DNA of 46,530 bases from CALSPH01 sp041690035 (GTDB lineage: Bacteria > Bacteroidota > Bacteroidia > NS11-12g > UBA955): assembly GCA_041690035.1 (NCBI GenBank), contig JBDNFC010000026.1, forward strand, positions 1 to 46,530, read 5' to 3'. The notes under the pieces are model-generated. The model saw only the letters and a program-made list of their open reading frames with translations. It ran no database searches and was not told where the DNA came from. The position numbers and the translations under genes were made by a program. Below, in pieces: positions 1 to 8,231 of this stretch. Numbering within the stretch: position 1 is the first letter of the stretch; every line of letters starts with the position of its first letter.

Positions 1-102
1 AAAGCAAAAGCTGAGTTGGGTTTTGAGCCCAAATATGATTTACGCACTGGTTTACAAAAATTAATTGATTGGAGAAATCAGGGACAAGCCACTAATGGAT
101 AG
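1..102 (+). CDS. C-terminal end of an NAD-dependent epimerase/dehydratase (partial)
   Basis: An open frame enters from the left edge and stops with TAG at 100-102, leaving the last 33 residues. The peptide contains ELGFEPKYDLRTGLQKLIDW. The pattern A..ELGF.P.Y.L..GL..LI.W is typical of the C-terminus of extended short-chain dehydrogenase family sugar-nucleotide epimerases and dehydratases. The catalytic part lies outside the window. The gene precedes a polysaccharide cluster on the same strand and fits it by function. The exact substrate cannot be told. Confidence 0.6.
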   Translation, partial: KAKAELGFEPKYDLRTGLQKLIDWRNQGQATNG

Positions 103-211
103 TCAAACAAAACAAACACAGAAGTCTTTTAATGAGAAATGCGTTAAATATAAATTGTGAAAACTATTAATTTTTAGGGAATTACAATAATGGGCATAAA
201 ATACTAATCAA

Positions 212-1351
212 ATGGAAAAAAGAATTATACAAATTTCACAACCAAGTATGGGGCAAGAGGAATGGGAGGCTGCAAAGGAACCTATTTTTAGCGGCTGGAT
301 TACACAAGGACCAAAGGTCAAGACATTAGAAACCAATTTTGCTAATATGCATGGAGTATCTCATGCCTTGGCAGTTTCAAATTGTACTACAGCCTTGCAT
401 TTAGCGCTGTTAGCCGTTGGGGTAAAAGAAGGTGACGAAGTAATTATTCCTGCATTTACATGGGTGTCTACAGCAAATGCTGTCTTATATTGCAATGCTA
501 TACCTATTTTTGTTGATGTGGATCCAAATACTTTTAACATGGATTTGGATAAAATACATGAAAAAATTACTTCAAAAACTAAAGCAATTATTCCGGTTCA
601 TTTATTTGGTTTATGTGTAGATGTAGATTTAATAAAGAAAAACTTCCCTAAGCTGAAAATTGTGGAAGATGGAGCTTGTGCGGCTGGGTCAATGATTAAT
701 GGAAAATACGCTGGAAGTTTGGGTGATATTGGATGTTTTTCGTTTCATCCAAGAAAAAGTATAACCACCGGAGAAGGAGGGATGTTGACTACCAATGATG
801 AAAAGATGGCAAATTATATGGATGTTTTAAGAAATCATGGTGCATCTATTAGTGAAGAGCAAAGACATCATGGTGCCAAACCTTATTTACTCCCAGAGTT
901 TAATTATATGGGATTCAATTATAGGATGACGGATATTCAAGGGGCAATTGGTGTAGTTCAGTTATCCAAATTAAATGAATTTATAAATTTTAGAGATAAA
1001 TGGGCACAATTTTATACAACCCAATTGTCTCAAATAGATTGGATTAAACCTCCGATTGTACCTGAGGGATGTAAACATGGTTGGCAATCTTATGTGTGCA
1101 TGATTGAAGAGGAAAAAGCCCCAATGAGCAGAAATGATTTGATGGAATATTTACAAAAACATGGAATAAGCACAAGACCAGGAACTCATGCAGTACATAT
1201 GTTAAAATTTTATGCAGATAAGTATCAATTAAAAGCTACTGACTTCCCAGGTGCATTTCAATGCAATGAATTGTCTATGTCTATTCCATTGCATAATAAA
1301 ATGGTGGATGAAGATTTTTATTACATCATTAAAATTTTAAAAAGTATATAG
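212..1351 (+). CDS. DegT/DnrJ/EryC1/StrS-family PLP-dependent sugar aminotransferase
   Basis: Full-length 379-residue member of the family that transfers an amino group to a keto sugar nucleotide, usually for O-antigen or capsule sugars in the cytoplasm. The N-terminus has the family's GWITQGPKV segment. AVSNCTTALHLAL (about 54-66) is the cofactor phosphate-binding region. EDGACAAG (152-159) holds the aspartate that pairs with the pyridine nitrogen. In SFHPRKSITTGEGG (177-190), Lys182 is the predicted Schiff-base lysine. The ATG at 212 gives the normal family N-terminus. It lies 2 bases ahead of the AsnB-like gene, so the two are probably co-transcribed. The substrate sugar is not predictable. 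Confidence 0.9.
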   Translation: MEKRIIQISQPSMGQEEWEAAKEPIFSGWITQGPKVKTLETNFANMHGVSHALAVSNCTTALHLALLAVGVKEGDEVIIPAFTWVSTANAVLYCNAIPIFVDVDPNTFNMDLDKIHEKITSKTKAIIPVHLFGLCVDVDLIKKNFPKLKIVEDGACAAGSMINGKYAGSLGDIGCFSFHPRKSITTGEGGMLTTNDEKMANYMDVLRNHGASISEEQRHHGAKPYLLPEFNYMGFNYRMTDIQGAIGVVQLSKLNEFINFRDKWAQFYTTQLSQIDWIKPPIVPEGCKHGWQSYVCMIEEEKAPMSRNDLMEYLQKHGISTRPGTHAVHMLKFYADKYQLKATDFPGAFQCNELSMSIPLHNKMVDEDFYYIIKILKSI

Positions 1352-1353
1352 AC

Positions 1354-3243
1354 ATGTGTGGTTTGGTTGGCATATTCAATTTTGATGGGCAAGGAGTCAA
1401 TGCTGATATGTTGAAGGCTATGGCTGAAAAAATAAACCATAGAGGACCCGATGGTAGCGGAATTTTTATAGAAGATAATATTGGACTGGCACATAAACGC
1501 TTGTCTATTATAGATGTAAGTGAAAGAGGTGCCCAGCCAATGGGCTCTAGAGATAATCGTTGGACCATTGTTTTTAATGGTTGTATATATAATTACCAAT
1601 CGCTACGCCAAGAGCTTAGAAACCAAGGGCATACATTTTTATCATCAACGGATACTGAAGTAATTTCAGAAGGTTTGTCCGCTTATGGTATTGATTTTAT
1701 AACGAGACTAAATGGCATGTTTGCAATTGCTGCTTGGGATAAAGTTGATAAAAAGCTTTATTTGACGAGAGATAGATATGGAGTAAAGCCGCTATATTAC
1801 TGGTTTGATGGCAAAAGAATTGTATTTGCTAGTGAGATAAAAGCCATCATTGCACATCATTCTTATAAAACAGAAGTGGACTTAGGATCATTGAACGAGT
1901 ATTTTACATTTCAGAACCAATTTACTTATCGCACACTTTTTAAAGGTGTGTGTATGTTACCTCAGGCAAATACCATTGCTATTGATGCTACAACGACACA
2001 AATAAAACACCAACCTTGGTGGGACTATGATTTTACATCCCCAGATGAAAAAATGACTTTTGAAGATGCTGTCAGTGAAACGAATCGGCTATTTAAGCAG
2101 GCCGTTGTTCGGCAAATGGTATCTGATGTGCCTGTGGGAAGCTACCTTTCTGGGGGTATGGATTCTGGCTCTATTACTGCAATTGCTTCAGGGCAAGTCG
2201 ATAGGCTTAGCACTTTTACTTGTGGTTTTGATATGAGTGAGGTGTCTGGTGTGGAAGTAAATTATGATGAAAGACGTGATGCAGAACTGATTGCAAATGC
2301 ATTCAAAACTGAGCATTATGAACAAGTTATTAATGCAGGAGATTTAGCTTGGAGTCTGCCTAGAGTTGTTTATCATTTGGAAGACCTTCGTGCGGGCATG
2401 TCATACCCCAATTATTATATCAGCAGATTGGCAAGTAAATTTGTAAAAGTTTGTTTGCAAGGAACAGGCGGAGACGAACTTTATGGCGGCTACCCTTGGC
2501 GCTATTACCGCGTTTTTGGAGCGTTGGATAAAAAAGATTACTTTCATCAATATTATGATTTTTGGCAAAGGTTGGTTACAGATAGAGAAAAAACACAACT
2601 CTTTCAGCCAAATGTGGCATCCCAAATGAATTTTGAGGAACCCAGAAGTATATTTGAAAAAGTTTTTCTATTTAATGATAAACTTAATTATGATACCCCA
2701 GAGCACCACATTCAAAACTCTCTTTACTTTGAAATTAAAACTTTTTTGCCTGCATTGCTTTTAGTGGGCGACAAACTTAGCATGGCCAATGGGCTTGAAG
2801 AGCGTTTTCCGTTTCTTGACAATGATTTAGTTAATTTTGCGCAAAAAATTCCTGTAAAACATAAATTAGGCAATTTAGAAAACATGAAACGCTTAGATGA
2901 AAACCTATCTGGCAACAAACGAAAACTTTATAAAGAGTTTGATGATGGCAAAAATGTACTCCGCAAAGCGATGATGGAATTGTTGCCAGAAAAAATTATA
3001 AACAGGCAAAAACAAGGTTTTAGCGCACCTGATGAAAGTTGGTATAGAGGCGAAAATGCTACTTATGTTAAGGAGTTATTATTAAACAAGAATTTAATAA
3101 GTGCGCAATATATAAATCCTGATTTTATAAAAAAAACTGTTGATGAACACATGGAGAAAGGTATAAATCACAGATTGCTAATTTGGAGTTTTTTGAATTT
3201 TGAATGGTGGTGTAAAATATTTTTAAAAAGAGAGCAATACTAA
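1354..3243 (+). CDS. asnB: Asparagine synthase (glutamine-hydrolysing) family amidotransferase
   Basis: 629 residues, the usual AsnB length. Cys2 after the initiator Met (MCGLVGIF) is the N-terminal nucleophile of a class II glutaminase domain, followed by NHRGPDG (28-34). The synthetase domain has the ATP pyrophosphatase loop SGGMDSGS at 266-273 (the classic form is SGGLDSS). A later TGGDELYGGYP stretch is also family-typical. AsnB homologues inside polysaccharide clusters often amidate a sugar acid or glycan carboxylate rather than make free asparagine. The neighbouring aminotransferase, acyltransferase and glycosyltransferases favour that reading here, but it is inference. The stop overlaps the next start by one base (TAATG). 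Confidence 0.88.
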   Translation: MCGLVGIFNFDGQGVNADMLKAMAEKINHRGPDGSGIFIEDNIGLAHKRLSIIDVSERGAQPMGSRDNRWTIVFNGCIYNYQSLRQELRNQGHTFLSSTDTEVISEGLSAYGIDFITRLNGMFAIAAWDKVDKKLYLTRDRYGVKPLYYWFDGKRIVFASEIKAIIAHHSYKTEVDLGSLNEYFTFQNQFTYRTLFKGVCMLPQANTIAIDATTTQIKHQPWWDYDFTSPDEKMTFEDAVSETNRLFKQAVVRQMVSDVPVGSYLSGGMDSGSITAIASGQVDRLSTFTCGFDMSEVSGVEVNYDERRDAELIANAFKTEHYEQVINAGDLAWSLPRVVYHLEDLRAGMSYPNYYISRLASKFVKVCLQGTGGDELYGGYPWRYYRVFGALDKKDYFHQYYDFWQRLVTDREKTQLFQPNVASQMNFEEPRSIFEKVFLFNDKLNYDTPEHHIQNSLYFEIKTFLPALLLVGDKLSMANGLEERFPFLDNDLVNFAQKIPVKHKLGNLENMKRLDENLSGNKRKLYKEFDDGKNVLRKAMMELLPEKIINRQKQGFSAPDESWYRGENATYVKELLLNKNLISAQYINPDFIKKTVDEHMEKGINHRLLIWSFLNFEWWCKIFLKREQY

Positions 3244-3737
3244 TGTTAGAAGAATTTCTTAAAATAATTGAAGATCTTAAAAATAATTTAAAGCAGAAAT
3301 ACAATAGATCGATGCCGATTAATGAGTTATTTTCTGACAGATGGCAAAAAGCCAAAGAGTTAGGATTCGGCAAAAATACAAGTGTCTATGACAGCTCAGT
3401 TATTATTGGAGATGTTAAGGTTGGTGAGGATACTTGGATTGGACCCTTTACTGTTCTAGATGGAAGTGGAAGCATTATTATAGGGAATAACTGCTCAATT
3501 TCTGCTGGAGTTCAAATATATTCTCATGATAGTGTAGAGTGGGCCATAAGCGGTGGAAAAAGTTCTTATAAATATGCGCAGACTATTATTGGAGATAATT
3601 GTTTTATTGGTCCTAATACAATAATTTCTAAAGGTGTTAAATTAGGCAATGGCTGCATTGTTGGAGCCAATTCTTTTGTTAAGAATTCTTTTATTGAACA
3701 TTCCAAAATAGCTGGTAACCCAGCAAAAAAAAAATAA
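3243..3737 (+). CDS. Left-handed beta-helix (hexapeptide repeat) acyltransferase
   Basis: 164 residues. The first 45 or so are charged and helical. From about residue 50 to the end, hexapeptide-type turns recur (IIGDVKVGEDTWIGPFTVL, IIIGNNCSISAGV, TIIGDNCFIGPNTIISKGV, LGNGCIVGANSFV), ending in the IAGNPAK motif common to sugar O- and N-acetyltransferases. A histidine in the YSHDS loop is a candidate catalytic base. The family forms trimers in the cytosol and transfers acetyl or a similar acyl group to a nucleotide sugar or glycan. The ATG at 3243 overlaps the asnB stop, so translation is probably coupled. The substrate is unknown. Confidence 0.85.
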   Translation: MLEEFLKIIEDLKNNLKQKYNRSMPINELFSDRWQKAKELGFGKNTSVYDSSVIIGDVKVGEDTWIGPFTVLDGSGSIIIGNNCSISAGVQIYSHDSVEWAISGGKSSYKYAQTIIGDNCFIGPNTIISKGVKLGNGCIVGANSFVKNSFIEHSKIAGNPAKKK

Positions 3738-3738
3738 T

Positions 3739-4692
3739 ATGAATTTAGAAAGTTTATTTCAAGAAAGGGTTGAAATATCAGGAAATCTGATTAAAATGGA
3801 TAGTCAATATTTAGAAGCTAAAAATCAGAAACAAACAACAGGTATTTTTAGTGATAAATGGGAGAAAGTTGATAAGTCTGAAAATAATAATATTTTTTTT
3901 GATTTTCAATATCAATGGTTTTTTGACTTATATGGGTTTAAAGATGAAAATGATATTTCTAATTATTTAAAAGATAAAAAAATAATAGTTGATACTGGTT
4001 GTGGTTTGGGGTATAAGGCAGCATGGTTGGCAAAACTTGCACCGAATTCTGTTGTTATTGGTATTGATATATCTGACGCTTGCCTTATAGCAGCTAAAAA
4101 CTATAGTGATATTCCGAATCTTTTTTTTCTTAAAAGGGATATAGCTGATACAAAATTAGTAAATAACTCTGTAGATTTTATGATTTGTGATCAAGTAATT
4201 ATGCATACAGAAAATCCAGATTTTACCTTTAAGCATTTAGCAATGAAAACTAAAAGGGAGGGGGAGTTTGCTTGTTATTTTTACAGAAAAAAAGCTTTGC
4301 CCAGAGAGCTTGTTGATGATTACTTCAGAAATAATGTTCATAAATATTCAAATGAACAAATCTGGAAATTCTCCGAGCAATTAACAGAATTGGGAAAACG
4401 TTTAGATGCTTTAAAAATTGATTTTGAAGTTCCTGAAATTGAATTGTTAGGAATTGAAAAGGGTAAAATGTCTATTCAAAGATTTGTTTATTGGAATTTT
4501 TTAAAGTGTTTTTGGAGAGACGATTGGGGATTTGATATGTCTATGAGTACAAATTATGATTGGTATGCGCCATCAAACGCCAGAAGATTCTCAGTAGAGG
4601 AAGTTAATCACATATTAAGTGAAAATAAAATGAAAAGTACTCATTTTCATCAAGAAGAAGCCTGCTTCAGTGGTAGATTTGTTCATATTTAA
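3739..4692 (+). CDS. SAM-dependent class I methyltransferase
   Basis: 317 residues. SAM-binding motif I is IIVDTGCGLGYKAAWL (about 82-97), followed by VVIGIDIS (105-112), whose acidic residue should bind the ribose hydroxyls. DFMICDQVIMHTENP (146-160) matches the post-motif region of small-molecule methyltransferases. The N-terminal 60 residues and C-terminal 130 residues are not ones I recognise and may bind the acceptor. It starts one base after the acyltransferase stop, within the polysaccharide operon. A role in O-methylation of a glycan or lipid-linked sugar is likely but inferred. Confidence 0.8.
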   Translation: MNLESLFQERVEISGNLIKMDSQYLEAKNQKQTTGIFSDKWEKVDKSENNNIFFDFQYQWFFDLYGFKDENDISNYLKDKKIIVDTGCGLGYKAAWLAKLAPNSVVIGIDISDACLIAAKNYSDIPNLFFLKRDIADTKLVNNSVDFMICDQVIMHTENPDFTFKHLAMKTKREGEFACYFYRKKALPRELVDDYFRNNVHKYSNEQIWKFSEQLTELGKRLDALKIDFEVPEIELLGIEKGKMSIQRFVYWNFLKCFWRDDWGFDMSMSTNYDWYAPSNARRFSVEEVNHILSENKMKSTHFHQEEACFSGRFVHI

Positions 4693-4698
4693 AAAAAT

Positions 4699-5979
4699 AT
4701 GAAACGATTTATAAGGGATATTTTGTGGTTAGTTTTTGGAATTTTCTTTATAATTCCTTTGCTTTTTTTATTTCCCATAAAATGGATTAAAATATATTTG
4801 AGAAGAAAAAATAGCAAACCAAGGTTAATGTTTGGTTCAAATCCAATTATTAGCAATAAATATTGGTCTCAAGCTATGGTGGAATTGGGTTATGATTCAA
4901 AAACGGTTATGAAATCTTTATTTAGTATTAATATTAAGGAAGATTATGATATTTATTATCAAAATATTTCTGGTTTTGAACATGGAACATTACTTGGAGA
5001 TTTATTTAATCCTTTTGTTGTTCAGTTTTATATACTCTTTAATTATGATATAGTTCATATTCCAATAACTGGGGCAAGTGAATTTGGCAGAACAATGTAT
5101 TGGAAACTCGAGTCACCACTTTACAAAATATACAATATTAAGGTTGTGAGTTTGCCTTATGGTGGAGATTTTTATGCCTACTCAAGAATACTTGACAAAA
5201 GTGCGGCTTTTGTTCTAAATATAAATTATCCTCAAATGGCAAAAAAGGAGAAGGAAATATACAAGCATGTTGAATATTGGGTAAAAAATTCAGATTTTTT
5301 TTTACCTGTATTTCAATTAGACGGTGTGGGTAGGTTCGATGCATTAATGTTTAGTTATTCAATGATTGATTGTAATAAATGGTTGAAAAAGGAAAAATAT
5401 TCAATGAATGATGGGCGCAATGGAGTAGTAAAAATTGTTCACACACCAAATCATAGAGGGGTAAAGGGTTCAGAATTTATTATTGAAGCTGCCGCAAGGT
5501 TAAAAAATGAGGGTTACAATATTGAATTAATTTTGCTGGAAAAAGTACCTAATGAAAAAGTAAAGCTTTTCTTACAGAATGAAGCAGATATACTAGTGGA
5601 ACAAATAATTATCACTAGTTATGCAATGAGTGGAGTAGAGGGAATGGCTGCGGGGTTGCCGGTTATTAGCAATTTAACAAATAATCAATATTGTGAAGTA
5701 TTTAATAGATATTCATATTTAAAAGAATGTCCAATTGTTTCAGCGTGTCCAGAAACAATTTATGAAAAATTAAAAATATTGATTACTGATCCAAAATTAC
5801 GTGCCGAAATAGGTAAAAAAAGCAGAAAGTATGTGGAGAAATATCATTCTTATACTACTGCACAATATTTTTTTCCTAAGGTTTATGATAGAATTTGGTT
5901 TGGAAAAGAAGTTGATTTTACGGGGATGTTTCATCCTCTTAACCCAAACTCCTATAATAATAGTTACCCCAATGTATAA
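4699..5979 (+). CDS. Membrane-anchored GT-B glycosyltransferase-like protein
   Basis: 426 residues. A hydrophobic segment at about 8-30 followed by KIYLRRKNSK suggests a single N-terminal anchor with a cytoplasmic body. The C-terminal half resembles the nucleotide-binding domain of GT-B enzymes. VVKIVHTPNHRGVKGSEFII (243-262) corresponds to the strand-loop with KG(S/T), then a helix and LILLEKVP. ITSYAMSGVEGMAAGLPVIS (305-324) is the E-x7-E-like segment with G..EGMA.GLPVI. The donor sugar is not predictable. It shares the VH.P....KGS..II pattern with the protein encoded at 6881-8110, so the two look paralogous. The gene starts 6 bases after the methyltransferase stop. Confidence 0.72.
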   Translation: MKRFIRDILWLVFGIFFIIPLLFLFPIKWIKIYLRRKNSKPRLMFGSNPIISNKYWSQAMVELGYDSKTVMKSLFSINIKEDYDIYYQNISGFEHGTLLGDLFNPFVVQFYILFNYDIVHIPITGASEFGRTMYWKLESPLYKIYNIKVVSLPYGGDFYAYSRILDKSAAFVLNINYPQMAKKEKEIYKHVEYWVKNSDFFLPVFQLDGVGRFDALMFSYSMIDCNKWLKKEKYSMNDGRNGVVKIVHTPNHRGVKGSEFIIEAAARLKNEGYNIELILLEKVPNEKVKLFLQNEADILVEQIIITSYAMSGVEGMAAGLPVISNLTNNQYCEVFNRYSYLKECPIVSACPETIYEKLKILITDPKLRAEIGKKSRKYVEKYHSYTTAQYFFPKVYDRIWFGKEVDFTGMFHPLNPNSYNNSYPNV

Positions 5980-6000
5980 TAATTAATAACAGTTTTTTTT

Positions 6001-6008
6001 TATATTTG
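6001..6008 (+). promoter_or_regulatory. TAnnTTTG promoter element ahead of the TTG-started epimerase gene
   Basis: TATATTTG matches the Bacteroidota -7 element exactly. No TTG lies 19-21 bases upstream; an A/T tract does. Only five bases separate the element from the proposed TTG start at 6014. If used, it would give a leaderless or nearly leaderless internal transcript for the last two genes of the polysaccharide block. Confidence 0.5.
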
Positions 6009-6013
6009 CAACT

Positions 6014-6874
6014 TTGAAAATATTACTTACAGGATATAATGGGCTCATAGGAAGTCAAGTTCATAGGATTTTAGTTGAAAATGGATATGAAGTATATTGT
6101 CTAGGTTTATCTGAACCAAAAAGTGCTTACATAGTATTTTATCAAGTTGATTTAAGTTCAGATTGGAACATTGATGAAATTAAAATTAATGTAGATATGG
6201 TTATTCATTTAGCACAATCACCCTATTTTAGAAATTTTCCAACCCAGGCAAGCCATATATTCAATGTAAATTCGTACACTTCATTAAAATTATGCGACTA
6301 TGGAATTAGAGCACAGATTAAAAAAATTATTTTTACTTCCTCGGCTGGTATATATGGTTCCCAACAATATAATTTAAATGAAACCAAGGAAATTGTATAT
6401 AATTCAAATTTGGGTTTTTATCTTGCAAGTAAACATATTGCAGAGTGTTTAATTTTAAATTATAATTCTTTTTTTAATACTGTAATTTTAAGACCATTTT
6501 TTGTTTATGGCAAAGAGCAAAAGAAGGATATGTTAATACCGCGTTTGATTGAAAATATCAAACAGTGCGAAACTATTACATTGAAGGGAAATGATGGTAT
6601 ATGGATTAACCCTGCTCATGTTAGTGATGCAGCTAAAGCAATCTACAAATGTATTAACTTAGCAGGAAATGAGATAATAAATATTGCAGGTCCTAAGGTG
6701 CATTCTCTTAGAGAAATATGTGAAATTATTGGAAAGCAATTAAATATGGAGCCGAAGTTTCTAACTCAGGAGTCTGAATCACCTGAAAAACTTATTGGTG
6801 ACATCGCTAAAATGAAAAAATTATTAATTGAGCCTACAGTTTCTTTCGAAGAAGGTATAAAATCATTTTTTTAA
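6014..6874 (+). CDS. NAD-dependent epimerase/dehydratase (extended SDR family)
   Basis: 286 residues. The Rossmann glycine motif is GYNGLIG (7-13). TSSAGIYG (108-115) supplies the catalytic Ser/Thr region, and Tyr136-x3-Lys140 (YLASK) is the catalytic pair. These residues identify an extended SDR that oxidises, epimerises or dehydrates a nucleotide sugar. The start is a TTG. No in-frame ATG lies between it and the glycine motif, and the frame upstream does not extend the fold, so TTG at 6014 is the best start. It is somewhat shorter than the usual 310-340 residues, because the C-terminal substrate-binding part is compact. The next gene starts 6 bases downstream. Confidence 0.82.
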   Translation: MKILLTGYNGLIGSQVHRILVENGYEVYCLGLSEPKSAYIVFYQVDLSSDWNIDEIKINVDMVIHLAQSPYFRNFPTQASHIFNVNSYTSLKLCDYGIRAQIKKIIFTSSAGIYGSQQYNLNETKEIVYNSNLGFYLASKHIAECLILNYNSFFNTVILRPFFVYGKEQKKDMLIPRLIENIKQCETITLKGNDGIWINPAHVSDAAKAIYKCINLAGNEIINIAGPKVHSLREICEIIGKQLNMEPKFLTQESESPEKLIGDIAKMKKLLIEPTVSFEEGIKSFF

Positions 6875-6880
6875 ATAAGA

Positions 6881-8110
6881 ATGAAAATTTTTATTGGGAC
6901 TACAAATATTGCTTCTACTATGGGTGAAATGCGCCATGCATTTCAAAAACTAAATCATGAGGTAACCATTATGGTAAACGACTTACCTGCAATCGCAAAT
7001 CAAAATATATCATTGGACATCATTAGTTCTACCCAAATTAATCCTCTTTTTAGAAATAATTGGTTTTTAGGAACAAAATCAGTTTGGAAAAAGGCAATTA
7101 GAAAACCGTATTCTGACATTAGAAAATTTTTAATCAATAGATATAATAGTAAAATATTACCACAATTAATTGAGCAGCATGATGTTTTTATATTTATTTG
7201 GAGCTCGATTTTGGCGGATTATTCGGACTTAAAATTGATAAAAAAAGCTGGTAAAAAAATAGTTTTTATTTTTGTGGGTGATGATGTGCGTTGGTATTGG
7301 GCAATGAAACAAGAATTTGAAGGTTTGGGTATGAGTCCTGTGGAGTATGGAAAAGGATATAATTATACTGCAATCGGTTTATATAGAAGAATTAAAAGAA
7401 TTCGTATGGCAGAAAAATATGCGGATTTAGTTTACAGTAAGCGGGAGCAAGCACAATTACAAAAAAGGCCTTTTTTTCATTGGATAATGTTTGTCAATGC
7501 CAGTGATTACACAGTGCGGGACTCTGAAAAGGAGATTCCCTTAGTAATTCATGCACCATCTAATATGTCAATAAAGGGCTCAAAATACATTATTGATGCA
7601 GTGAATGAGCTAAAGGCTGAGGGGTTAGTATTTGATTTTCAGCTAGTTGAAAATATGAAATTTGAAGAATGTAAAAAATTAATCGAAAAGGCAGATTTTA
7701 TTATTGACCAATTATTTATACCGGGAGGAGGGAGATTATGTGCTGAGGCGTTGTCTTGTAATGCAAAAGCAATTAGCTTTATGGCTTATTCTATTTATTA
7801 TCAGGGATTTATGCCACAAAAACAAGAAAATTGTCCAATTATTGATGCTGATAGACATTCTATAAAGGAAGTTCTTCACAAACAAATCTTGCAGTTTGAA
7901 GGAATAAAACGGACAGAAGATTATTTAAATAGAAATTATGCTACTCTACACTTAAATGTTGATATTTTTTGTGCAGAATTGATAGCACATTTAAACGCTA
8001 AATCAATTGATTTGAATTATGATTATGAGCCATTATTTTATAAAGAATATAAACCGAAAAGTATTTTAGAGAAGGTTATTTTACATTATTGGGATAAGTT
8101 AAGGTATTAG
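6881..8110 (+). CDS. GT-B glycosyltransferase-like protein, related to the one at 4699
   Basis: 409 residues without a signal peptide. The N-terminus (MKIFIGTTNIASTMGEMRHAF) looks like the first strand and helix of a GT-B fold. IVFIFVGDDVRWYW (127-140) probably lines the cleft. PLVIHAPSNMSIKGSKYIID (220-239) aligns with the KGS loop of the 4699-5979 protein. IPGGGRLCAEALSCNAKAIS (280-299) aligns with its G..EGMA.GLPVIS segment. The family is weakly conserved and activity is not proven by sequence. As the last gene of the cluster it probably acts on the same glycan. Glycosyltransferase family 4-like is the closest description I can support. Confidence 0.6.
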   Translation: MKIFIGTTNIASTMGEMRHAFQKLNHEVTIMVNDLPAIANQNISLDIISSTQINPLFRNNWFLGTKSVWKKAIRKPYSDIRKFLINRYNSKILPQLIEQHDVFIFIWSSILADYSDLKLIKKAGKKIVFIFVGDDVRWYWAMKQEFEGLGMSPVEYGKGYNYTAIGLYRRIKRIRMAEKYADLVYSKREQAQLQKRPFFHWIMFVNASDYTVRDSEKEIPLVIHAPSNMSIKGSKYIIDAVNELKAEGLVFDFQLVENMKFEECKKLIEKADFIIDQLFIPGGGRLCAEALSCNAKAISFMAYSIYYQGFMPQKQENCPIIDADRHSIKEVLHKQILQFEGIKRTEDYLNRNYATLHLNVDIFCAELIAHLNAKSIDLNYDYEPLFYKEYKPKSILEKVILHYWDKLRY

Positions 8111-8191
8111 AGCATTAATTTTACTTAAATTAGTTTAAAACTTTCTTAATAATTTCATAGTATTGGTATTCCTCGCTATCATTTTTATAAT

Positions 8192-8199
8192 TACATTTG
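8192..8199 (+). promoter_or_regulatory. TAnnTTTG promoter element for the pentapeptide-repeat gene
   Basis: TACATTTG lies 32 bases before the ATG at 8232. The nearest upstream TTG (8163-8165) is 26 bases away, longer than the usual 19-21, so only the -7 half is well supported. Confidence 0.45.
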
Positions 8200-8231
8200 C
8201 CAACTAAAAAAAGATAACTATAAAATAATTG

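Noticed and set aside
1321..1599. Minus-strand frames at the start of the asnB-like gene
   Set aside because: Both overlap the conserved glutaminase N-terminus on the plus strand and show no family features.
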